Shown piece after piece: positions 48,937 through 57,661 of a stretch of 58,130 nucleotides of DNA. The DNA is from an uncultured Clostridia bacterium (GTDB taxonomy: Bacteria; Bacillota; Clostridia; Oscillospirales; Ruminococcaceae): positions 1 to 58,130 of the forward strand of contig CAMELR010000015.1 of assembly GCA_945923775.1 (NCBI GenBank), in the 5' to 3' direction. A program made the translations under genes and the position numbers. The notes under the pieces are model-generated. The model was given only the letters and a program-made list of their open reading frames with translations. It had not been told where the DNA came from and did no database searches. Every line of letters starts with the position of its first letter. Within the stretch, counting starts at the first letter, position 1.

Positions 48937-48965
48937 TTGAAATTTTTTCAGCTATGTGGTATAAT
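48937..48965 (+). promoter_or_regulatory. Promoter of pheST
   Basis: TTGAAA (48937-48942), 17 bases, TATAAT (48960-48965). The roughly 100-base leader has a hairpin TACTCTGC/GCGGAGTA (49003-49030) but no terminator or T-box sequence. Confidence 0.75.
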
Positions 48966-49071
48966 GATAAATGGTTTTTGAAAAACATCGAATAAAAGGC
49001 GGTACTCTGCACGGATAAAAAGGCGGAGTAGCTCCTGAAATATTCCGACAGGGAAGGATTGATCTACACCA

Positions 49072-50094
49072 ATGATTAAAGAACAGTTACAGGCGATCAG
49101 AGAAGAAGCGCTGAAGGCAGTCACAGAAAGCGCTGATATGAAGGAGATCGACGCGCTCCGTGTTAAGTTTCTCGGCAAGAAGGGCGAACTTACCGCTATC
49201 TTAAAGCAGATGGGCGGACTTTCCGCTGAAGAGCGTCCGGTCATCGGTCAGATGGCAAATGAGATACGCGCCGACATCGAGAATGCGGTAAAGGACAAGA
49301 CTGGCTCGCTGAAGGCGGCGCTCACCGACCTGCGCTTAAAGACCGAGACAGTCGACGTTACCATGCCCGGAAAGCGTAAGCTCATTGCAAAGCGCCACCC
49401 GATGAACATAGTCCTCGACGACCTCAAGTCCATATTCCACGGAATGGGATATACTGTTGTAGACGGTCCCGAGATCGAGGATACAAAGCACTGCTTCGAC
49501 ATGCTGAACACTCTTGAGGGACACCCCGCAAGAGACCCTAACGATACATTCTACATTAACGACGACGTTCTGCTGAGAACCCAGACCTCCTCTGTTCAGA
49601 TAAGAACAATGCTCAAGCAGAAGCCCCCTATCGCCATCATCAGCCCTGGCAGAGTATACCGCCGCGATGAGGTGGACGGCACACATTCTCCTATCTTCCA
49701 CCAGTGCGAAGGCCTTGTAATCGACAAGAAGATCACATTCGCCGACCTCAAGGGCACTCTGGACACATTCGCAAAGAAGCTTTACGGCGAGGGCATGAAG
49801 CTGAAGTTCAGACCCCACCACTTCCCGTACACAGAGCCTAGCTGCGAGATCGACTTCCAGTGCTTCCGCTGCGGCGGCAAGGGCTGCCCGCTCTGCAAGG
49901 GCGAAGGCTGGATCGAGATACTCGGTGCAGGCGTTGTACGTCCCGAAGTCCTTGAAAACTGCGGGATCGACCCTGAGGAATACAGCGGATTTGCTTTCGG
50001 TATAGGCATTGAGCGTATTACCATGCTCCGTTACGAAATCGAGGATATGCGCCTTCTCTATGAGAACAACATGCGCTTCCTGGAGCAGTTCTGA
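49072..50094 (+). CDS. pheS: Phenylalanyl-tRNA synthetase, alpha chain
   Basis: The 340-residue subunit has an N-terminal coiled coil (about 1-85), class II motif 2 with LLRTQTSSVQIRTM and ISPGRVYRRDEVDGTHSPIFHQCEG, a Cys-rich insert FQCFRCGGKGCPLCKGEGW, and motif 3 FAFGIGIERITMLRY. The ATG is right for the family, although AAGG lies 14 bases away. It forms a heterotetramer with PheT, encoded 30 bases downstream. Confidence 0.96.
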   Translation: MIKEQLQAIREEALKAVTESADMKEIDALRVKFLGKKGELTAILKQMGGLSAEERPVIGQMANEIRADIENAVKDKTGSLKAALTDLRLKTETVDVTMPGKRKLIAKRHPMNIVLDDLKSIFHGMGYTVVDGPEIEDTKHCFDMLNTLEGHPARDPNDTFYINDDVLLRTQTSSVQIRTMLKQKPPIAIISPGRVYRRDEVDGTHSPIFHQCEGLVIDKKITFADLKGTLDTFAKKLYGEGMKLKFRPHHFPYTEPSCEIDFQCFRCGGKGCPLCKGEGWIEILGAGVVRPEVLENCGIDPEEYSGFAFGIGIERITMLRYEIEDMRLLYENNMRFLEQF

Positions 50095-50124
50095 TTTGAA
50101 TAATACATTAAGGAGAATATAAAA

Positions 50125-52512
50125 GTGGATCTTTCAATGAAGTGGCTTAACGACTACGTTAAAGCCGATATGCCTATAAAGGAATTCTGCGACGGCATGA
50201 CCATGAGCGGAAGCAAGGTCGAGACCTGGACAAAGCAGGGCGCCGACATCACAAACGTTGTAGTCGGCAAGTGCGTTGCTATGGAAAAGCACCCCGACGC
50301 TGACACACTCTGGGTTTGCCAGATCGACGTAGGAAAGGAAGCGCCGGTGCAGATCGTTACTTCTGCACAGAATGTGTTCGTTGGCGCGTTTGTTCCGGCT
50401 GCGCTCAATAACGCGACCTGCTACAATCACAAGGACATGTCCTATATGAAGATCAAGAAGGGCAACCTTCGCGGCGTAAAAAGCGAGGGCATGATGTGCT
50501 CCTATGAGGAGCTTAACCTTGATCAGTCTGATGTTCCGTACTCCAGCAACGAGGGTATTCTTATCCTGAATGACGACCCCGATTTCGATAAGATGTTCGT
50601 CGGCGAGGATATTCACGACGCGCTCGGCTTCAATGATACCACAGTTGAGTTCGAGATAACAAACAACCGCCCTGACTGCCTTTCCGTGCTCGGCCTCGCG
50701 AAGGAAGCTTCCGCGACCTTCGACCTGCCGCTGAATATCAAGGAGCCGCAGTTCAAGGGTGTTGACGGCAGCGCCAGGGATTACATCAGCGTTGACGTTC
50801 AGAACACCAAGCTCTGCTCCCGCTATATGGCGGCTGTAGTAAAGAATGTAAAGATCGGACCCTCTCCGCGCTGGATGGCTGAAAGACTGAAGGCAAGCGG
50901 CGTACGTTCCATTAATAATTTTGTTGATATCACCAACTTTGTAATGCTGGAATACGGCAACCCCATGCACGCGTTCGACCTCCGCTATGTTGAAGGTGGA
51001 AAGATCAACGTCAGAAATGCTCAGCAGGGAGAGAAAATAACGATTCTCGACGGTTCCGAGGTAACTCTCAGCCCCGAAATGCTGATCATCGCAGACGAAA
51101 AGAAGCCGATCGCTGTTGCAGGCGTAATGGGCGGCGAGTTCTCCGGAATCATGGACGACACCAACACGGTCGTATTCGAGGCGGCGTGCTTCGACGGCGT
51201 TTCCGTAAGAATGACCGCGAAGAAGATCAACAAGCGCACCGACGCTTCCTCCAGATTTGAGAAGGGTATTGACCCAATCAACTCCAAGGCTGCGCTCATG
51301 AGAGCGCTCGAGCTGGTAGAGGAACTCGGCTGCGGCGAGGTAGTCCGTGAGTACATCGACGTTGACAACGCCAAGAAGGTTCCGCATACATTAAAGCTTG
51401 ACACCGACTGGATAAACGAGCACCTTGGCACAAATATTCCCGCTGAGGAGCAGATCGCAATTTTCAAGAAGCTGGGCTTCGGCTACGAGAATGGAAACGT
51501 TATCGTTCCTAACACCCGTGTTGATATCGTCCGCGAGTGCGACCTCGCAGAGGAAGTTGCGCGAATATACGGTTATAATGAGATTCCGACCACGCTCCCG
51601 CTGCTTTCGTCCGTTGGAGAGATCACACCCCGCCAGCATTTCGAAAATAAGATGGTTGACTGCATGCTCGCACAGGGCTTCTATGAAACCATGTCCTTCA
51701 GCTTTATTTCGCCGCGCTCCTATGAGAAGCTGCGTTTCAGCGATGATATGAAGAAGTCCGTAGTGCTTCAGTATCCTCTTGGCGAGGACACCAGCGTAAT
51801 GCGTACAAGCATGCTGCCCTCCCTTATGACTGTTGCCAACACAAACATCAGAGCAAGAAACCTTGAGGCGCGTTTCTTCGAGCTGGGCAGAATATTCCAG
51901 CCGACAGACGAGAAGCTTCCTATCGAAACTGACGTGCTCGGAATGTGCGCTTACGGTCCCGATGAAGATTTCTTCACCGTCAAGGGCGCACTTGAGGAGC
52001 TGCTGAATATCCTGGTAGTTGACGCTAGATTTGTTCCTGTAAAGGACAACAAGACATATCACCCGGGCAGATGCGCTGATATCTATGCAGGCGATGTAAA
52101 GCTCGGTACAGTTGGCGAACTCCACCCCGCAGTAACGGAGGCTTATGACATAAGCTGCCGCGTATACTGCGCAGAGCTGAATATTCCCAAGCTGTTTGAG
52201 GCTCGAGGTGAGGAGCGCAAGTACAAGCCGCTTCCTAAGTATCCGTCGACCTCCCGTGACCTGAGCCTTGTGTGCGACGACGAGGTTACTTCCGATGAGA
52301 TAATTGATATCATCAGAAAGAATGCAAAGCACCTTGAGAGCGTGTCAATATTCGACATGTATAAGGGTGAGCAGGTACCCGAGGGTAAAAAGAGCCTTTC
52401 CTATAAGCTTGTTCTCCGCAAGGACGGTAGCATGACCGATGAGGAAGCCGACGCAGTAGTTGCAAAGGTACTCAAGGCGCTTGCTGAAAAGAACATCACA
52501 CTTAGAGCCTGA
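50125..52512 (+). CDS. pheT: Phenylalanyl-tRNA synthetase, beta chain, GTG start
   Basis: The 795-residue subunit begins at GTG 50125 behind AAGGAG. It has an N-terminal tRNA-binding (EMAP-like) domain (VVVGKCVAMEKHPDADTLWVCQIDVG), the B3/B4 editing domain, B5 domain and catalytic-like core (ISPRSYEKLRFSD), and a C-terminal ferredoxin-fold anticodon-binding domain (KYPSTSRDLSLVCDDEVT). Length is standard. Confidence 0.97.
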   Translation: MDLSMKWLNDYVKADMPIKEFCDGMTMSGSKVETWTKQGADITNVVVGKCVAMEKHPDADTLWVCQIDVGKEAPVQIVTSAQNVFVGAFVPAALNNATCYNHKDMSYMKIKKGNLRGVKSEGMMCSYEELNLDQSDVPYSSNEGILILNDDPDFDKMFVGEDIHDALGFNDTTVEFEITNNRPDCLSVLGLAKEASATFDLPLNIKEPQFKGVDGSARDYISVDVQNTKLCSRYMAAVVKNVKIGPSPRWMAERLKASGVRSINNFVDITNFVMLEYGNPMHAFDLRYVEGGKINVRNAQQGEKITILDGSEVTLSPEMLIIADEKKPIAVAGVMGGEFSGIMDDTNTVVFEAACFDGVSVRMTAKKINKRTDASSRFEKGIDPINSKAALMRALELVEELGCGEVVREYIDVDNAKKVPHTLKLDTDWINEHLGTNIPAEEQIAIFKKLGFGYENGNVIVPNTRVDIVRECDLAEEVARIYGYNEIPTTLPLLSSVGEITPRQHFENKMVDCMLAQGFYETMSFSFISPRSYEKLRFSDDMKKSVVLQYPLGEDTSVMRTSMLPSLMTVANTNIRARNLEARFFELGRIFQPTDEKLPIETDVLGMCAYGPDEDFFTVKGALEELLNILVVDARFVPVKDNKTYHPGRCADIYAGDVKLGTVGELHPAVTEAYDISCRVYCAELNIPKLFEARGEERKYKPLPKYPSTSRDLSLVCDDEVTSDEIIDIIRKNAKHLESVSIFDMYKGEQVPEGKKSLSYKLVLRKDGSMTDEEADAVVAKVLKALAEKNITLRA

Positions 52513-52524
52513 GGAGGATAATAG

Positions 52525-53922
52525 ATGTCACACAACTACAGAAGATTTATCGCAGCTTCCTGTGCGATCGTATGCGCTGCGTCAATGACAGGCTGCTCTG
52601 ACAGCGGCTACATCGGAACGATCAATGGAATGCAGATCCCTAACGGATTATACATTTATGACCTTGCGCTCACAGCGTACAATGAAGCTTCCTCAAAGAT
52701 TCAGGAGGAGAAGGGTGATTCCCTTGGAACCGCTGAGGTAACAGTATTTACCGAGACGATCGACGGTAAGCCGGCTTCCGCATGGCTCAAGGATTATGCG
52801 CTTGAGCGCGTTAAGCGCTATGTAGCGATAGAGTCACTGTTCGATGAATACGGACTGACCCTTTCAGATGATGATAATAGTTCCATCAATGACTACATCA
52901 AGTCCCTCGACAACTACCTGGGTTACTATGCTCAGTACTACGGGATCGAGGAGAGCACATTCGGCGAGCATTTCGAGAACATGGGAATCAGCAAGGACAC
53001 CCTCCGTAAAATTACCGAGAACAGCTACAAGGAGAGCGCCGTATTCCTTCACAATTATGACAAGGAGGGACTGACTCCGGTAACTGAGGACGAGATCAAC
53101 AGCTATGCAACCGAGAATTACGCTGCTGTTAAGCTGCTGAAGGTAACGTTCACAGACCACGAGGGGCTTGCTCTCAAGGAGGACGCTGAAATAGAAAAAA
53201 TCAGAGCGCTTGCACAGAGCTATGCAGACCGTGCAAACTCCGGCGAGGACTGGGTAGATATCCAGTACGATTTTGACCTCAGAGCGGCACAGTATAAGGC
53301 ATGGACTGACGCAGAGGACAGCTATGCTGATGAGCATTCGTCCACAGCGGAGGCTAAGTCCACTGAAGAAGCCAAGCAGACCGCAGAAGCCACTGAAACT
53401 GCGGAGGCAGACAAGTCCACAGCCGAAGTTTCAGGAACCGCTGAGTCCGCCGTGACAGCCGAGGCCGAAACCGCAGAAGCTGAAACTCCCGCAGAGGAAG
53501 TTTACACCAAGCCGATCATCAACACCGGCGACGCTGACTACGATAAGTACGTTCAGGACAAGATAGACGCTGCGACCGCAAATAAGAAGGAGTCTGCTGA
53601 GGACTGCGAGCAGTACATCAGAAAAGATTCTTCCTCTCTCAATGAGAAGCTGACGGAGTACGTATGGAACACAACCGCTGACGGAAAGGCAACCCTTTTC
53701 GAGAACGAAGAAGAGAACTGCGTTTACGTAGTTGTCCGCGATGATGTGACTACAATGAAGTCATGGCTTGAGACCCAGAATGAGAGCATTCTTCACGGCA
53801 TTAAGGACGACGCATTCGACGAGCTGCTGAAGAGCACTTATGACAACTATTCCGTTGAGCTTAACGATTACCTTGTAAATACAAAGTACGCACCTGAGAA
53901 GCTCCGCGGTATCGGAAAATAA
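52525..53922 (+). CDS. Foldase-like lipoprotein (PrsA/SurA-type N-domain) with TAE-rich insert
   Basis: The 465-residue precursor has a lipobox MTGCS. The first part (about 24-230, INGMQIPNGLYIYDLALTAYNEA and helices) resembles the SurA/PrsA chaperone N-domain, with a C-terminal helical return (DAFDELLKSTYDNYSVELN). A parvulin isomerase domain is not clear. About residues 270-330 are low complexity with repeated TAE/TAEA units, much like the tail of the isomerase at 21606-22799. It follows pheT by 12 bases with GAGGAGG. Confidence 0.78.
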   Translation: MSHNYRRFIAASCAIVCAASMTGCSDSGYIGTINGMQIPNGLYIYDLALTAYNEASSKIQEEKGDSLGTAEVTVFTETIDGKPASAWLKDYALERVKRYVAIESLFDEYGLTLSDDDNSSINDYIKSLDNYLGYYAQYYGIEESTFGEHFENMGISKDTLRKITENSYKESAVFLHNYDKEGLTPVTEDEINSYATENYAAVKLLKVTFTDHEGLALKEDAEIEKIRALAQSYADRANSGEDWVDIQYDFDLRAAQYKAWTDAEDSYADEHSSTAEAKSTEEAKQTAEATETAEADKSTAEVSGTAESAVTAEAETAEAETPAEEVYTKPIINTGDADYDKYVQDKIDAATANKKESAEDCEQYIRKDSSSLNEKLTEYVWNTTADGKATLFENEEENCVYVVVRDDVTTMKSWLETQNESILHGIKDDAFDELLKSTYDNYSVELNDYLVNTKYAPEKLRGIGK

Positions 53923-53940
53923 ATAGAAATATTCAATGAG

Positions 53941-53974
53941 CCAACCGCCGGCACACACCGGCGGCTGGTTTTTT
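53941..53974 (+). terminator. Terminator of the pheST transcript
   Basis: CCAACCGCCGG and CCGGCGGCTGG form an 11-position stem with one mismatch, followed by six T residues (TTTTTTG). Confidence 0.88.
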
Positions 53975-53996
53975 GATAGAGAGATCCGGTGATGAA

Positions 53997-55901
53997 ATGC
54001 TATTATTGAGTTTAAATGATGTCGCGATGTCGTTCGCTGAGAGAACTCTTTTCAGCGGAGTGACCCTTGACGTATACGATAACGATAGGATAGGCTTCGT
54101 AGGAATCAACGGAAGCGGCAAAACAACGCTCTTCCGAATGCTGCGCGGCGAGCACATTCCCGACGAGGGAGCAATACACATTGCTGGAAGCTGCAAGATC
54201 GGCGTAATGGAGCAGTTCGCCTGCAAGGATTCCGACAAAACTTTATACGACGAAGCCCTGACGGTTTTCGATTGGCTCGAGGATATGGAACTTGAGCTTG
54301 AGGAGCTCCACGACCGTATAGACGGCGGCGACCACTCCACGGCGACCATCGAGCGGCAGACGCTGCTTACTGAACGCTTTGAACGCGAAGGCGGTCTAAC
54401 CTACAAGAGCCGCACACAGTCCGCGCTGATGGGACTGGGATTCTCCGAGGGCGACCTGAAATTGCAGGTTTCCGTATTGAGCGGAGGTCAGAGGTCAAAG
54501 TTGCAGCTAACAAAGCTGCTGCTGTCTAATGCTAATCTTCTGCTCCTGGACGAGCCTACTAATCACCTTGATATTCAGTCAGTGGAGTGGCTCGAAAAAT
54601 TCCTTAACGACTACCGCGGCGCATATATCGTAATTTCCCACGATCGTTATTTCCTGGATAAGGTCACGAACCGCACTATCGAACTTGAAAACTGCCACAT
54701 TCGCGATTACAAGGGGAACTACACGCGATTCCTGGAGCTGAAAGCGGAGGATCTTGAACGCCGCCGCAAGGAATACGAAGCGAAAATGCGCGAGATAGGC
54801 AGGATCGAGGGAATTATCGACCAGCAGAAGCGCTGGAATCAAGCGCACAATTACGTGACCATCGCAAGCAAGCAGAAACAGATCGACCGCATAGCTTCCG
54901 ATCTGGAGAAGCCCGAGGAGGCTCCGGATTCGCTGCATTTCAGCTTCAAAAGCGCCGATGGCTGCGGAAACGACGTGTTCGAAGCCCACGATATTGCGCT
55001 GAGCTTTGACGGCAAACGGCTGTTCCGCAATGTAAATATCGACATCAAAAAGGGGGAGCGCGTGTTCCTCATCGGCGGAAACGGTTGCGGAAAAACATCG
55101 CTGTTTAAAATATTCACGGGGCAGTACACTCCGGATTTTGGAAGCTTCAAGTACGGCTCCCGCGTTCAGTACGGATATTTCGACCAGGCGCAGGCTGGTC
55201 TGACTGACAGCAAAACCGCGATTGACGAGCTCTGGGACGCGTATCCGCGCATGACCGAGACCCAGGTTCGTACCGCGCTGGGCTCTTTCCTGTTCTGCGG
55301 CGACGATGTATTCAAACATGTGTCGGAGCTTTCCGGCGGCGAGCGTGCGCGAATCGCGATACTGAAACTAATGCTCTCCGGAGCTAATATGCTGCTCCTC
55401 GACGAGCCTACGAACCACCTTGACATTTCAAGCTGCGAAGCGCTCGAGAATGCGCTTTTAAACTATGACGGCACGCTGTTTGTGATCTCCCACGACCGCT
55501 ACCTGATCAATAAACTTGCCGACCGAATATATTACCTCACGCCCGATGGCGTCAAGGAGTACCGCGGTTCCTACGACGCGTACACGCTTGCGGCTGAAAA
55601 CGCAGCGCAGGTACGCCAGGAGGAGAAACCAGCAAAGCAGGAGAAGGTCAACGATTACAAGCTGAAAAAGGAGCGCGACAGCGAGCGCCGCAAGCTCAAC
55701 ACAAAGGTAACGCGCGCTGAAGCAGAGATAGAGGAGATGGACAGCCTGATAGAGCAGAAAACCAACGAACTTTCCGGGCTGACTGACTACCAGAAGGCGA
55801 TGGAGCTTTCCAACGAGATCGAGGAACTGCGTACCCGGCAGGAGCAGGCAATGCAGACATGGGAGGAAGCCTCCCTTGCATTGGAGGAGTTTGACAAATG
55901 A
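53997..55901 (+). CDS. ABC-F family ATPase (ribosome-associated, YdiF/Uup-like)
   Basis: The start is the ATG at 53997; a TTG at 53973 lies in the terminator. The 634-residue soluble protein has two ABC domains: Walker A GINGSGKTTL and GGNGCGKTSL, signatures LSGGQRSKL and LSGGERARI, Walker B LLLLDEPTNHLD and MLLLDEPTNHLD. A linker with charged helices separates them and a C-terminal coiled coil (about 545-634) follows. No membrane segments occur. ABC-F proteins act on the ribosomal E site; resistance is possible but not shown. Confidence 0.94.
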   Translation: MLLLSLNDVAMSFAERTLFSGVTLDVYDNDRIGFVGINGSGKTTLFRMLRGEHIPDEGAIHIAGSCKIGVMEQFACKDSDKTLYDEALTVFDWLEDMELELEELHDRIDGGDHSTATIERQTLLTERFEREGGLTYKSRTQSALMGLGFSEGDLKLQVSVLSGGQRSKLQLTKLLLSNANLLLLDEPTNHLDIQSVEWLEKFLNDYRGAYIVISHDRYFLDKVTNRTIELENCHIRDYKGNYTRFLELKAEDLERRRKEYEAKMREIGRIEGIIDQQKRWNQAHNYVTIASKQKQIDRIASDLEKPEEAPDSLHFSFKSADGCGNDVFEAHDIALSFDGKRLFRNVNIDIKKGERVFLIGGNGCGKTSLFKIFTGQYTPDFGSFKYGSRVQYGYFDQAQAGLTDSKTAIDELWDAYPRMTETQVRTALGSFLFCGDDVFKHVSELSGGERARIAILKLMLSGANMLLLDEPTNHLDISSCEALENALLNYDGTLFVISHDRYLINKLADRIYYLTPDGVKEYRGSYDAYTLAAENAAQVRQEEKPAKQEKVNDYKLKKERDSERRKLNTKVTRAEAEIEEMDSLIEQKTNELSGLTDYQKAMELSNEIEELRTRQEQAMQTWEEASLALEEFDK

Positions 55902-56251
55902 CGAAGCAGATCAGGGAATACCTTGAGCACCTCCGGCTGTTCCTGGACGGGGAGCACAGCCGTGAGGAGTACGTGCAGGAGATGAAGCGCCTTCATGTGC
56001 GCATTGGTTTTTTCTCGCATGAGCGCATGATTCACATGTTTATAATGCTTGCCTACGCGATTTTCTTCCTGATGACGCTTTTCATGGCGCTGATTCACGG
56101 AAGCATTGGAATTTACGTCCTTGCGTTGTTGTTCCTTGTGCTACTTGTTCCGTACATCAAGCATTATTATTTCCTTGAAAACTCGGTGCAGAAAATGTAC
56201 CTGATCTACAATAAGCTCGAGCAGCTTTCAGGAGGGGAAAATGAACTTTGA
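55898..56251 (+). CDS. Small two-helix membrane protein
   Basis: The 117-residue protein starts by ATGA overlap with the ABC-F gene. An N-terminal amphipathic part (about 1-42) is followed by two membrane helices (about 45-64 and 68-85) and a short C-terminal helix. No family is recognised. Translational coupling suggests it is made with the ABC-F protein and the DUF4375 protein. Confidence 0.75.
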   Translation: MTKQIREYLEHLRLFLDGEHSREEYVQEMKRLHVRIGFFSHERMIHMFIMLAYAIFFLMTLFMALIHGSIGIYVLALLFLVLLVPYIKHYYFLENSVQKMYLIYNKLEQLSGGENEL

Positions 56252-56786
56252 TCTAGTTCCGCGTAGGTATCGCGTTACTGATGAGCAGATCGACGACGGA
56301 GACCTCCAGGCGATAGTAACACCGCTCTGGTGGGAAGTGAGCATTTACGACGGGGAAACTGAGATGTACGACGCGCTCGACCGTTTCACGGACCCGCAGA
56401 AATATGTCTGGGCAATTCAGTGGTATTATTCCGAGGTGGAAAACGGCGGTCACGATCAGTTTTTCTATAACGACACCGGTATCGTCTGGGAGCTTGCGCT
56501 CGAGGGACTCCGTGTGATAGGCTGTAGCACGTTTGCTGCTATCTTGGAGGAAGCCGCGCAGAGAATAGGCGGGTATCCTTCAAAGGACCGCGAGACCCGC
56601 TGGCATGAAATGTCAATGCACAATGCGGATTTCTCAGACCTCGACATGAAATTCTACGACCGCGAGCACGAGCTTGAGCAGTATCTGAGGGATTACGTCC
56701 GGCGCAATAGGGAATACCTCATTTTCGATGGTATTGTACACTTCCCGGAGGATTACGCCCCGGACGAATACGAATTCGACGAATAA
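56241..56786 (+). CDS. DUF4375 (DMP19-like) protein
   Basis: The 181-residue soluble, acidic protein has the DUF4375 pattern: WAIQWYYSEVENGGHDQFFYNDTG (usual E-x-NGG-x-DQ-x-F-x-N) and GGYPSKDRETRW. It starts 11 bases inside the previous gene with AGGAGGGG. The function is unknown; DMP19 names a DNA-mimic protein of Neisseria with this fold, but activity cannot be assumed. Confidence 0.86.
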   Translation: MNFDLVPRRYRVTDEQIDDGDLQAIVTPLWWEVSIYDGETEMYDALDRFTDPQKYVWAIQWYYSEVENGGHDQFFYNDTGIVWELALEGLRVIGCSTFAAILEEAAQRIGGYPSKDRETRWHEMSMHNADFSDLDMKFYDREHELEQYLRDYVRRNREYLIFDGIVHFPEDYAPDEYEFDE

Positions 56787-56791
56787 AACAA

Positions 56792-56814
56792 ATCCCCTGT
56801 GTAACTCAGGGGAT
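56792..56814 (+). terminator. Hairpin after the DUF4375 gene
   Basis: ATCCCCTG and CAGGGGAT form an 8-pair stem with a 7-base loop directly after the stop codon; no strong T-run follows. Confidence 0.5.
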
Positions 56815-56829
56815 CGTCATTTAAACAGA

Positions 56830-56862
56830 TCAGGGAGCATTATTGCTCCCTGAAATTTTTTA
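56830..56862 (+). terminator. Terminator of the ABC-F operon
   Basis: TCAGGGAGCA-TTAT-TGCTCCCTGA is a perfect 10-pair stem followed by AATTTTTTATT on the plus strand. Confidence 0.85.
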
Positions 56863-57291
56863 TTCTGTGATGAACTTATCGACTTCGCCAGCAAGCGTGC
56901 TTGCAAGTGCGGAAAGTTCCTCGCTGGAAGCCGCGCTCTCTTCTGCGGTTGCGGTAGTTGAGTGCATTCCGGCTTCAATGTGAGAGATGCCCTCGGTGAT
57001 ATCGCCGACTGCCGACTGCTGTTCAGCGGCCGCTTCAGTGATTGCCTGCATCTCATCGGAGATCTTGCTGATACCGTTAACAATACTTACCATTGCAGTA
57101 TGCGCGCTGTCGGCAAGCTGAGTTCCCTTATCGACTGCCGTCAGTGAAGCGTTGATCAGACTTGTTGTGTTCTGAGCAGCTTCTGCGCTCTTTGCCGCGA
57201 GGTTTCCAACTTCGTCGGCTACAACTGCGAATCCCTTGCCGGCTTCACCAGCTCTGGCTGCTTCAATAGAAGCGTTAAGGGCAAGAATTTC
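56860..57291 (-). pseudogene. Methyl-accepting chemotaxis protein, C-terminal fragment
   Basis: The fragment begins within the signalling hairpin: [31 protein letters not shown], then the descending helix to FITE and a stop at 56860. The N-terminal sensing and membrane parts are missing. Upstream of about 57291 the frame continues as unrelated sequence (the first 15-17 residues of the longest ORF do not fit). The native part has the high G/C usage of the core. The break coincides with the start of AT-rich rsxB, so the gene is cut by a junction, probably from assembly. Confidence 0.85.
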
Positions 57292-57661
57292 TCTTACACT
57301 TACCGCAACCTGTGCATTTCTCATCGTGAATATAAGCAACTGTTCTTGGGGTAAATAGTTGCTCCTCGTAATCTTGACCTGACTCTAAAGAAGATCCTGT
57401 AAGCTCTGACAATTGTTTTGCTACATCAGCACCAGCTGGCTTACATAAATTAGCTTGAGCTTCATGATTAGCAAGAGCACTTGCATATGCTTGGCAACCT
57501 GGATATCCACATTGACCACAGTTAATACCAGGTAGTAATTTCTCAATACGTTTTTGGGCACTATTAGAGTTTTTATCTGTAAAGCTATAAAGTACAGATA
57601 ACACAAAGCCTATTAAAAGTAAGGATAGGCATAAATAAAGAATAAATTTTACTTCAATCAT
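57275..57661 (-). pseudogene. rsxB: RsxB/RnfB N-terminal fragment, truncated at the junction
   Basis: The reading frame of 128 residues has an N-terminal membrane helix, then INCGQCGYPGCQAY and ANLCKP (the first Fe-S cluster motif) and, near the end, EKCTGCGKC, the start of the ferredoxin domain. RsxB normally continues with two complete 4Fe-4S motifs and about 60 more residues; here the last codons KRNSCP and the stop belong to the MCP-side sequence. It overlaps rsxA as ATGA. Codon use is AT-rich, unlike the core. Confidence 0.88.
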
